This document shows, in pieces, positions 1-11,900 of a DNA stretch of 64,000 nt; positions within the stretch are counted from its first letter, which is position 1, and the number at the start of each line of letters is the position of its first letter. Made by a program: the position numbers and the translations under genes. This DNA comes from Chrysemys picta bellii (lineage: Eukaryota > Chordata > Testudines > Emydidae), in the NCBI RefSeq assembly GCF_011386835.1, contig NC_088793.1, forward strand, positions 99,122,923 through 99,186,922, in the 5' to 3' direction. The notes beneath the pieces are model-generated. The model was not told the DNA's origin, ran no database searches, and saw only the letters and a program-made list of their open reading frames with translations.

Positions 1-2729
1 CCTTTTTTGAAGCTGATGTAATTATAATGCCCTGTTCCTAAATGGAAGTGTTTAGGATATAATTTTGTTACCCAAAACCATACGCACAAATACCATTTGC
101 ACATGTATCACACACACATGAACATCCATCATAAGGACAAAACATAATAGTATATTCAGAAAGATTCAGCACACTTCTTTTTTTTATATCCAGGGTCTTA
201 GAAGTGAGAAATTTGCTCCCTGTTAAATGTGATTCTTATAAAATAGAGTATTAATTTCAGTACATAAATAGATTTTATTGAGGATTAATCTGGGGGGCAG
301 GGGAGGGGGACTGCATGACTTATCAGAATGCCTTTCACTCTGCAAAACTCATGACTGTAGAAAATACAGTATGCTGGTGATCCTTCTTTCCTTCCTTCAC
401 GCTGTGCAGTTCTAGCCTGTGAGCCAATTTTACTGTTTTTCACCCTGATAAACAGAATTTATTAGATCCTATCAAACCTTTCATTGAGAGCTGAGCTGCA
501 TGCTGGGTTATGCTTACTTCGCTGCATTAATCTGAATGGCTGTCCTGAGATTTTGCATATTCACATTTCTTCTTTTGAATTCTATTTCTTCCTCTTATGA
601 AAGGAATCTTTAGAGATGGTCTGTAGATTTAATTGAACCTGGAAATTTAATTACATGAGTTTGGGTATTCCTTTCTCTCTGTTATGTTTCATCACGCGAA
701 AGTACATACCAGTGTAGCATATCACTATAGAATTTGGAAATTAAAATTTGGATAATTACTTGTTATATGTATGACCCTTCATTCATTTTCACATGATTCT
801 TCCATTTGACCTCTGCCCAGATGCCCTGTTCCAGCAATCTGATCCATGTCGGTGATCCCTGTGGCAGTGTGGAATCTGAGGATTCCTCCTTCATGGATCA
901 GATTTCAGTACACAGGATTTAGTTGCTTGCATGGTATTTCATTGAAGACAATGGGGTTTCACACATACAACAGAGGGTAGCGTTTGCCTCCGTGGGTCAG
1001 ATCCTCAGGTGCTGTAACTTCATTGACTTCAACCAACCTACACCGATTAGACCAGCTGAGGATCTAACCCTATCAATCTAGGTTATACAGTAATAGGATT
1101 TTTTCTCCTTTCTCCATAATTTAATATCAATGTGAAATAATATTAACTAATAGTTTTAATTCTTTTATATCTAATTTTTCACTGTCTCCATTCACTGAGA
1201 TGTAGCAAGCTAGCTACCTGGATTTTTCCTTAAATGTTGTGCCAGAATATGAAATCCACAGTGTTCTGGAGTTTAACATTCTCTGAAAATCAACTCAGCT
1301 AAACAAAAATACTCCACCCCCACAGCCTCGTGCACTTTAATGACAAAATCACTATATGCAAAGTTTAGTTTCCCTGTCATATTCACAGTAAACATATACC
1401 TAATGTAAAATTGAACTCATCATTTTAATACAAAGAATTTTGTGCTGCCATAGAACTTCTGTTCAGCTAATTCAGTGTCAGCAATTTAACCTATCAGTCA
1501 AAAGCTCAGCATAGATCTGTCCAGTTTGATATATATTAAAGCCTTATCTTCCTTTCTTCACAAGTATTTTCCCTTTATACAGATAGGGTTAAGGGGGAAG
1601 CTCCTTAGTGTTATAACCACTGATATTCAACTTTTGCAGAATATTTGTCTTCAGATTTTGATTTTGGAAGGCCCCTGTAGCAGTTAATGCAGAAAAAGTA
1701 AAAGAATAAAAACAAGAGAAACAAGAGGCTCATTGGATAAGCTTTATCTTCAGCTGTCAGAGCTATTTAATTGCCCTGAAAATATTGGACAACACTCAAA
1801 ACTAGAATAAAAGGATGCAACTCACACTGAAGTAAATAAAGTTGCATTCGCTTATACCATAGCTGAATTTGGCCTGTGAATTTTACCTTGATGCTTCCCC
1901 CCCCATCCCATTTTGGCAGCAAAATACAGGGTTCAGTTGTTTTTTGTAAGTTATCTCTATGCATTATTCACAGAGTGCTGTAGTCATATATACCGTTTGA
2001 CAAATGTGTGAGAAATGGTCCCTGGCCCAAGGAGGTGAAATCTAGCCTCCCATTCCATCCTGTTTCCCTTCTGTGGGAGCAAGAATGGGCTTTAAATCAG
2101 ACAAATGTAATAAAAATCATAATGATAATGTGCAAAGCGTATAGCAGACTACTGAAGCGCAAGTCAGTATTTGTATTTATTCAGTTAGCTTATGACTATA
2201 ACCTTCAATAATATCACAATCCAAATATTCAGTTCAGCAAGATGGAGCCGGCATTCCAGCCAGGTTAAATGGCAAAGTTCTACAAATGATCTTTTAGAGC
2301 AGACTTCAAAATCTCCCTGCTGAAATAAATTGCTATACTTAGGGATACCTTATGAATATGTTTTTGGGAGGCTGTTTGCAATCTGATTGCCCTCCATTTC
2401 TGCATGTGTAGGAAGGCTCTAGACACAGACATCATAGGAAAATTCAGTAGGCTTACACAGCGACACAAAGTGCCCTAATTATAATAAACATTGGATCAAA
2501 TTCTTAAGTCCTTACTCAGATCAGAGCCAGCAAGATACGTCATGTCCTCAACTCAAAGGCTTTAGGATCTGGCTCTTTATTTGTAATTTATTTCAGATTA
2601 TTCTTATTGCTGTTGAGGAGGAAAGAACTCAAATAAACCCTCTGCTCCCAGCACTTTTACTGTTTAACTCTTTGTTCTGTAGATAGACCTTGTCTATACT
2701 AAATGCTCTTCCTCTATCTTATGTGGCAG
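1..2729 (+). other. LAMA1: LAMA1 intron (3' part) upstream of first visible exon
   Basis: No exon-like, cysteine-rich reading frame is seen here. The stretch is AT-rich intron ending in the acceptor CAG at 2727-2729. The one recognisable repeat is a weak palindrome at about 1001-1075 (see separate entry). The upstream LAMA1 exons lie outside the window. Confidence 0.7.
1001..1075. repeat. Short palindromic MITE-like repeat
   Basis: The left arm reads CAGATCCTCAGGTGCTGTAA and the right arm is its diverged inverse ending CCAGCTGAGGATCT, with CATTGACTTCAA at the centre. Other palindromes with the same type of centre occur in this window near 24330 and 59785. It looks like an old, short, non-coding inverted repeat; I cannot name the family. 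Confidence 0.5.
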
Positions 2730-2910
2730 CCTGGGACATTTGGTCTACAGTCGTCTAGAGGATGTGTTCCCTGTAACTGCAATTCGTTTGGTTCCAAATC
2801 CTTCGACTGTGATGAGAACGGACAGTGCCATTGCCAGCCTGGCGTAGCAGGAAAGAAATGCGATCGCTGTGCTCATGGGTTTTATAACTTTGAAGAAGGA
2901 GGATGCACTC
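2730..2910 (+). CDS. LAMA1: LAMA1 exon a: LE modules
   Basis: Reads [10 protein letters not shown], the end of one laminin EGF-like module, then a complete module running from [11 protein letters not shown] to EEGGCT. Its cysteine spacing (CxC, C, CxC, C, C, C) is that of the eight-cysteine LE fold that makes the rigid short arm. The acceptor is taken as CAG at 2727-2729 because it enters in phase at PGTFGL; a second AG lies at 2748-2749, but using it would delete the conserved PGTFGL motif. The donor is GTACGT at 2911. The exon ends in phase 1. Confidence 0.9.
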
Positions 2911-5900
2911 GTACGTAAACAATCAGGTTCCATTTAATGGCCTGTTGCAGATTTTTCCCTTCTCAATCTGTAGCATGTTCTTCCTTGGACTATCCTATGC
3001 TATATCTAAGGTGGGGCCATTGCCATGAGCCGAGCTGCATACAGAGAGAAAACAGGATAATATGGAGTAAGCCACTCTTACCTCTTTTTAGCCAAGTTGC
3101 TGTATCATGGGTATGCATAAAAGGCATAGGGACAGAGCTGGTCAGGAATTTTTAAATTAAACAGTTTTTGATTAGAAAATGGTGATTCATGTAAACTTTT
3201 TGTGGAAATGATCAGTCGGGAAGGTTTCTCAGGTCATGAATGGAATTTCTGGTCAGAGAGTGAGCCCTACAATAATAGCCCAGTGGCTAGGGCACCAGGA
3301 ATTTGTGAGACCCAGGTTCAAGTCCCTGCTCTGAATAAGGGGTAGAGAGAGTGAAAAGGACACTGTCCTGGTAGTTAGGGCCTCACCTAGGATATGGGAG
3401 ACTCACTGACTAGCCATGAAGTAAGGAATAGCTTCAGCAGATGAGACTGAGAGAAGACCCACACCAGACTATCCCATATTCCAATGGCTTGGGCAGTCTT
3501 TTGGATGGTGGGAGACCCCTGTTCAAGTTCCCTCTCTACATTAGCCAGAGTGGGAATTGAATCTAGGTCTCCCACATCCCCCGTGCCCTAACCACAGGGC
3601 TAAAGTTGTAGGGAGGGCAGCGGCAGTACCCCTTCCTTGTTTGGCCATTTTGTTAAATAAGCCCTTAAAAGGAATGGGAAACAAAATCAGTTTTGTTTAA
3701 TCTGAAACTGATTTTTTTAAATTTGCCCAAATTTTCACAATTTTAGTGTTCAGTTCTACCTGAAATTACTTTTTTGTTCATTTTTTCCAAAAATTCCTGT
3801 GAACCAAAAAATCAGTTATTCACTCAGCTCTAACAGTAACTGCCATCATCAACCTCTTAGCACATAAAACAAGAGAACTGTGAATGGAGTTCATGATTGG
3901 TAGAGCTGGTCAGGAATTTTCCAACCAACTATTTTTTGTCAGGAAATGCCAGTGTGTTGAAACCAAAGTTTTTCACAGAAACATATCAGTTTCAGCAAAG
4001 CTTCTGTCAAGAGAGATTCTCAGGTCCATATTTCTTTGGGGAGGAGTAGAGAGAGCTCAAGATCCACCCAGAATAGCCAGGAGCCCAGTGTTTGGGGAAC
4101 TCATGTAGGATATGGAATACCCAGGTTCAAGCCCCTGGTCCAAATCTGGGATAGCAGAGACTTGAACCTGGCTCTCCTGCTTCCTAGGGAGTGCCTAAAG
4201 CACTGGGTTATAGAATCAGACTCTGCTTCAGTTGATCGGTCCTGTTGGAGCTGTTCCACTTTGTGTAAATAATTAACTATTCATTGGGTCAGAGAGAGGT
4301 CCTGACACTTATAGCCCTGTGGTTAGTACATGTCCCAAATCAGGCACAGCTCTAGAGTTAGTATCTCTGTCTCTAGCTCAGTTTTGAAAGTTTTGGTTTC
4401 ATTCCACATTGGAACAGAAACAAATGTGGAAACCTCAAGGTTTTTCATTAAATGGAATTCTTGTTTTCTGGCCAACCCTAATGATTGGTCTCTTCTTCTA
4501 ACAGTCACAGAACTAGAAAGCACATCCCTTTTGTGAAATCTTTGTCTTTCATCATCCTACAGATAATCAGAATACTTAAATACAGGTTTTCCCCACTCAT
4601 TACAAAATGTTTTTCATGTAGTTGGGTAAGAGGCATGAAAGGACAATAAATGAGATTTTACATTAAAATCTTAAATTCTGTTTCTCCAAACACAAAAAGA
4701 CAAAGTTTAAGACAGTATATTAAGCTGGGAAAGCAATCCAGGTAAAAAGGGAGTTTTTTGTTTTGGGAGGGGTTTTATTTTTGTTTGTTTTTTTTGGGTG
4801 GGGTTTTGACAGAAATATATTTGTTTTGTACCAGATGAGAGAGCCATTGTAAAAAAAAAAAAAAGAAAGAAAAAAATCCAGCTACTTAAAATGTTAGGAA
4901 GACTCCAATTTTTAGAAGTTCTAAAATGAAGAAAACAGACAGGAAGGAATTCTGTTAAAAATGCAGTTTTTCCCCTCATTTATTTTTAGTAAGCTTTTTA
5001 TATGTTATTTCAAAAGACAAAAAATTCAGGAATTGAATAATGAATCACATAGAAAAGACGGAATGTTTTTAAGTATATCAAATCATGCTAAAAAAAACTC
5101 CATGAAAATGAGCACCAAAGAGACAGTTAAGTGTAGAAATAAAATATTGGGCCTCTTTTATCTAGCATTTATCCAAGAGGAATGTAATTTAGAGATTTTT
5201 GGCATAATAAAAAAAACATAAAACTTACAAAGGTATATTATAGAAAAACAAAGTATCACAATATATTATTGACATCCATAGAGAAAAGATGTATGAGATT
5301 TCTACATGTGAATCCCGTTCTTCACTTACAACAAATGAATTCTGCTTTTATTATTATTATTTATTTTATTAAGGTCTCACTCTAAAATTATTGTGTATTA
5401 TAATATCAATTTATTTTTAATTAAATAACATTTGTAGGGAATAGTAGTAAAGTCTGGGAGTCCAGAGAAGAGAATTCAAGTGACAAAGACTCTGTCCATC
5501 AGTGAGCTCCGCATGGCTGGGCCGCTACGCCAGCATGCAGTCAGTGGAGCTGTGTGGGCACAGGAGTCCATCTGCATGAAAGTCATTGCAGGTTCAAGGG
5601 AAAAGTTTAATAATTTTCTACAGCAAATGATTTGTTTTAGAGAGATCAATTTTTACCAAACCACAGCCAACTGTTACATCTCCATGCCATGCTCATTATC
5701 TAGTTCTGGTTGGGGTTGAAATATTTTGAACAATAGAAGGCTTTTTATTGGTATATTTTATCTGTTCAGTGAGCTAAATTGTGGTTGTGCCACAAACCCT
5801 AAGCAAGGGGTAGTACATTGTTGTGCTGCCCTAGAAATAGACCAGGGAACAGATAGTCACTCAGAGTCAGGAGCTGTTTGCTCATTCCCTTTCTGCTGTA

Positions 5901-8900
5901 GTGGGGAGTATGGGAATGAGGGTGGAGTTACCTGTGCTAACCCTGTACCTGCACAATCTATATTTTTAACAACGAGGGTCAGTAACCATTGGAATTACCA
6001 AGGGTGGTAGTGGATTCTCCATCACTGACAATTTTTAAATTGAGACTGGATGTTAATCTAAAAAATATGCTCTAATTCAAACAGGAATTAATTTAGGGAA
6101 GTCCTGTGGCTTGTATCATACAGGAGGGCAGACTAGATGATACCAGTGGCTTTATAATCTATGAATCTATGGACCTGGAGCAAATTACTTCTTCCAGCAC
6201 ACTGATGCAGTTGCATTGGTCAGAGCCCCCACTCCTCACCCACCTGTGAAAGCAGCTCTCCCACCCAAGATGCTACCCATGATGTAGAGTCAAGAGTTGC
6301 CCTGGGCCAGCCTTCATGGAAGTGTTCGATTGACCATAATCTCGCCCATTATATTTTAAGATGACTCAGTTCCAGCCAATAAAGCTAAAAGAGCTGAAAC
6401 TTTAACTGATAGTTCTTCAATCACAATTAGTTGGGAATACCCAGAATCCAAACATTTGTAGATTTAATAATTTTTTCCATAAAGTCTGGTTTACTATGAA
6501 TAGCAACATTATCTCTGATAAGTGCTCCAGTTAGAGCTTTAGTGCTAGCATTCTCTTGGTAAAAATCCTGGATTTTATCATCCAGCTCATTGATTTATTT
6601 CTTCTATTGCTGTACTACGTTGTTTTAAACTTACAAGTTTATTTGAAACCAGAATCTAATTGTGTTTGAAGAGTTTATTACAGGGCCATTAAAATCAGAA
6701 TGTGGTGAAGAAAGGGAACTGGATTTCTGTTCTACTGATTTAACTGCTTCTGAAGCAGATGCAACTAAAGAGGATCACAGTGGTGCATGTGGGGTTTCTG
6801 CTGTCCACAGTATTAGCACCACTTGGAGTTGCAATCAGTTCAGTGGTAGGATATTTAGTCAGACTGCCTCCTTTTTTATCTTTCTGCCACCTCTTTGGAG
6901 GCAAAAGGATGAAAAAAAGGGGAGCCAGGAAGATTAGATTTTTTTTTTAAATATCTCCCTCTTAAAATAGAGGTGCTTGGCTACAGTAAGCCTCTCTGCA
7001 GAGAAATTCCAGAGAACAACAAGAAGTGGAGAGAAACCCTTAGACTTCAAAAGGGCAAAAGAGGAAGGAATAACTTTATTTCATATAGATATATGACAAC
7101 AGAAAAGTGTCATGTAGTGAAAGCTCTGATGAAAATGGACTTAACCTTGCTCTCTCTATGTCAGGGAGGGAGGGTGTCTTTATCTCTGTTTTATTTCTCC
7201 ATCTCTCTCCCCTGAAGCTTGTGAGTGTTCCCATCTTGGTAATAATTGTGATCCAGTCACCGGCCGCTGTGTGTGCCCTCCCAATACCATAGGAGAGAAG
7301 TGTGATAAATGTGCGCCAAATTACTGGGGTCATGACATTGTCAGCGGGTGCAAGGTGAGTGGATCTCTTATTTTCTCTGTGTGTTCCATGCTTTCTATGG
7401 GGTAAAGTACAGTAGTTTGAAGCTACAATGCAATTCTAGGCTTGTAAAGAGCCACATGGTTGTGTTTGTGAGTTTTGGTATCAATCAGGGCAACAATATA
7501 GGTGCTGATGACCTGTATCTGAATACTGCAGACTCTGTCCTGGCATGCAATCTGTTATTTGCTGCATCAGCAGATCTGTTTGTACCATACTTTCATCCAT
7601 GCTGAAGCCGTTGGATATTGTTTGTTTATGATTTCCGTATTATAGGTATATTAACACAACTGGGAAGATTACTGTCACAGTTCAGGGCAACTGTACCTGT
7701 ATTCCCCATTATGGTCCATCAAGGACAACCACTCTTAGTCTTCTAGCACTCCAGCGATCACCTCTCTTGGGCGGACCCACATTTCTCTCCCTACTGATGG
7801 GCAGGCTGCACAGCTCCCTGCCTACGCTGTGAATTCATCAGCAATGCAGACTGACTCAGGAAGCCACTTTGCCTTCCCTCCTCGGAGACTATAAACAGCA
7901 TAACTGCCCACAGTTAAGTTACCGTGCAGCTCTTTCAAAGCAAGTGCATTTCTTCTTAAGATGAAAGCACTACTGAGAAAACATATTAAAAATAATAACA
8001 GAACCTACACACATGCTAATAAGCTTACCAGAGATCACACCCTGACTGCAGGAAGGGCTCTGGCAGGTGACCAGCTCTTCAAACTCCACCTAGGGGGTTG
8101 CCAGTGATTACAAGTTCATAATCACCATGGCGCACAACATCCATGAATCTGAGAGTGTCTCCTTTATACAGTCTGGGTCTTTGACTTGGTAATAGTTGAT
8201 TCATAGACAATAGGTTTCTCCTCAGGGTGTAGCTTCAAAAGACTGGGGGGGGGGGTTGCATAACTGGAGGAGTTAAATTTGCATACACCTCCCCTAGAGA
8301 TTTCCTGGAGAACCCACTTAACTTTAAAAGTTCTCATTGTTTCAAACAGTCTTTTGAAGCTCATAACACTTCCCAGGGATTACATTAGTCAGATCTCCTC
8401 CCTAGAGACATTGCATACAATCCCACAATAATACATAAACATTTGCATTTTTAATACAGCAAACTCCTAAAATATTTAATTCAATAAGGTTTGTCCAGGA
8501 TATTGCAGGAAATTGCCATATTTGTCACAATCACAACTTGTTTATATTAAGTACAGACATACAGTAACAAGTGATATATTGTGTCTGTGCAGAACAAATT
8601 CACTCAGGTCATGATTCTGACATCAATGAGAATTTTACCTTGGACTTCAGGGCAAGGAGACCAGCAAGGAGACCGTCGACATGTATAGCTCAGTGGTTTG
8701 AGCATTGGCTTGCTAAACCCAGGGTTGTGAGTTCAATCCTTGAGGGGGCCACTTGGGGATCTGGGGCAAAATAAGTACTTGGTCCTGCTAGTGAAAGCAG
8801 GGGGCTGGACTCGATGAGCTTTCAAGGTCCCTTCCAGTTCTAGGAGATGGGATATCTCCATTAATTAGAAGAGGGAAGGGGAGGAAAGAGCAATGATGTC

Positions 8901-11900
8901 AATTAAAAAGTGCTTTCTAAACCGGGTTGTATGCTCTTATTGTAAGAGATGTGTAGACCTTCTTATGAGCATCTAAATCCCACAAGAGTTTGTCACAAGG
9001 GTTAAGAAAGAAAAAGAAGGGAAGGAGAAGAGAAGAAAGGAGAGGGGATGAAAAGATGAAAGGATGTGAGACAGGCAGGGGGTAGATTTGAAAGATATGG
9101 TAATGACATGCACTGAAGTAAGGTGAGTATCATTCAGCCAAGGCTGAAAACTAGTGACAGTGAATATTATGCCAAGTTCAAATATCTGTTCCTTTCTGCC
9201 ACTCACCTTGACAAAATGGGGTTTAATACTGCTGCAATTACGCCTTTAGAGTGTACATTGCCTGAATGTAGTCATATACCATTAATGACCTTCCTTAAAG
9301 GGTTGTTTCTCATCTAGCTCAAGCTGCTAACTAATTATGTAGAATCTTTTCCGAGTGTGTTTAAAGCTCCTCTTGTAAAAATCTTTGTCTTTCTGCTGCA
9401 ATCTAGAATGCTTGGCTTGAAACCAGCCTAATAGGGGTGAAGACCTTTGTCTGAGTTGTGGAATCCATTCTCTGTTTGTCTTTTGTATGAGTGTATTAGC
9501 ATGGCAGCTGCTGTGGCACTACCTAAATTAATAATGATATATCAGTCACATCTTCCCTTCTAGCATGTTGCAACTAATTTCTCCAAGGTGAGATGTGAAT
9601 GGCCACTCCACTTGAACTCTTAGTGGAGCACAGTTTCCGAGCCTGTCATAACTCTCAGGCTGGAGAATGCTGCATAAAACTGATTCCTTGCAAAAAGAAA
9701 CGTATGTGATTGTTATTTAGGTTTTGATATTGTACCCCAAGCTATCTCTATGTGTGGTGAACAATTTGTTCTCTAGGATTTATCTTCCAGCATAATTTAT
9801 TGAATAAGCCTACTGCTTTGAAAAGGTTTTAATTCTTAGACTATACAGCAGCCTGTCAAACATTTGCTAACCATTAGTGTTTCTGTTGCAGTCAGTAAAG
9901 ATTGAGTGCGTGTCTGTCATGTAAATGACCAGTGCTGTGAGCAGGTCTTTTGAATTCAGATGGAATGCTGGAGCTAGTCATGTTAACAAGATTTTAATTT
10001 TGAGTGGAAACTAAATCTGCAAATTTTGTCCCTCTCCCTGCCAGCTTTACTTCTTTAATTTTAGTGAGCGTGTGTCCGTGCCAGTTACTGTGGCAACTTG
10101 TACTATTGGCACTGGAACAATGTTGCTATTGCAAGCAAAGTTTCTTGATATGAGACTCCCATCCTACCACCGATTAAATTGAATGTTCTCTGCTAGCATT
10201 ACCGAGTAGTCACAATGATAGTACTGAGGGATTGATTCTTCTACCCTTTGGCGGTCTTCAGCTTCTCTTACTACCTGCTTCTCTATAGGACCCTATGCAA
10301 AGTCAGTTCTGTCTGCACTGTGAAATGTGTTGTCCATGCACTGGAACATAATTAATAATCATTGCACTAGCTCTGGTGGGACTCGGTGGCACTGGGATTG
10401 AGACCTATGACAACTGCAGTTCTGGCAGTGTTGTCTAAGCCTGCCCTGCACCAGATGTCAAGATTTGTTTGTGGGTTTAACAAAGCACATTATATTTCTC
10501 ACTCTGCTACCTCAGACTCAGAAGCCGCACACCTGGCCACTAGACTGGTTCATTTACAATGCATAAGCCTCAAGTGATAAATAAAATATGATGAAAACAA
10601 TATTGTAAATACATGTAATTTTGCTCCTGGCCCTTCCCTTACCCAAACTAGATTGCGGCCTTCTGATACAGATGCATTGCTGTTAACATTGGAAATACAT
10701 TAATGTATACAAACTCCCAAGTAACCTGTGTTCATCTGTGGCTGCAAATGACAAGACTTCCCACAAGAAATGTGATTAAAATCTATTTTTTAATTTGTCA
10801 TCTCTCTCTTCTTTATAGGCCTGTGACTGCAGTGTGGTTGGATCCCTCAGTTTCCAGTGTAACTCAGATACAGGGTGCTGCTCCTGCCACCCTAAATTCT
10901 CTGGGGACAAATGCACGCAGTGCAGACCGGGATATTGGAAATACCCACAGTGCATTCCCTGTGACTGCTTGCTGGCAGGGACTGATCCTCAGACTTGTGA
11001 TGCAGAGATGGAAAAATGTTCATGTGTTGATGGTACAGGGCAATGCAGCTGCAAGGTAAGGCAATGAGGTATGCAAGCTGACTTAATGGTGCCATTGGAA
11101 CCTGTTTCAAAGTTAATGGGAGTTTGTACTTGTCAGTGAGATAGCTTGGGACCTATAGTAAACACAAACTCTGTTAGTTGCTTGTAATAGTAGCTCTTTT
11201 ATCCTGGCCAAGGGTCTTGCAACTAGAGGGAGAAACAAACATTTAACTAAGTGTTACACTATGTTGCTCTTTTATCTACTAAAGTTTAATAAAGCACATT
11301 CCCAAATGTGGCCTCGACTTAGATTTTTTTTTCTTATTTTATGTTTTTCTTCCTGTCCTTACAGAACTGTTACCATGTTGACCATATTCAGTGCACAGAA
11401 CCAGCCCTTTAGCAAATTAGAGTGACTTTTTGGGTGATAGCAACATTTGGGCCATATCCCATAGTCCTTAATTAATCCTTACTGGGACATTGACTTCAGT
11501 GGGAGCTTTGTTAAGTAAGGGCTATAGAATTTGTCACATTAATACTCATTATCTCATCGGAGTGACTCCATTTTAGGATTCTTCATTCTGTTTCAACATC
11601 CAGACATGCAGAAAGAGTAGAGAGCTAGTAATTAAGGAAGAGGGAGCTGAAATTACTATTATTGCTTGATAATTCTTTTATCAAATGGACATTAGTCAAC
11701 ACATTTTAGGCCTAAAGTATAGCTCCCAAAGGGAGAAAGGGGTTTTTACAAAGCCTTATAAAGAAATGTTTTCTTTGGTTGGTTGGGTTTTAAAATTTTG
11801 ATGAAAGCAGTTGTCTTTATTTACGTGATCCTGGCATCGTTGTGAATCCAAACACAATAGCATGGTGCTCCTATATAAGAATCAGAAACCGTAACTGAGT

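Larger units (their letters stand above)
2911..7217 (+). other. LAMA1: LAMA1 intron
   Basis: Intron of 4.3 kb. It holds two related hAT elements (3133-3832, 3901-4480) and a CR1 3' tail (5985-6172). The rest (2911-3132, 4481-5984, 6173-7217) is AT-rich with no gene or classified repeat that I can recognise. Confidence 0.8.
7355..10818 (+). other. LAMA1: LAMA1 intron
   Basis: Intron of 3.5 kb with a solo LTR (7661-8533) and a tRNA-derived SINE (8680-8865). From 8866 to 10818 I see no repeat that I can classify and no exon-like frame. Confidence 0.75.

Noticed and set aside
8686..8740. Possible functional tRNA gene
   Set aside because: A- and B-boxes belong to a SINE with a CR1-like tail; the cloverleaf and anticodon arm are not maintained.
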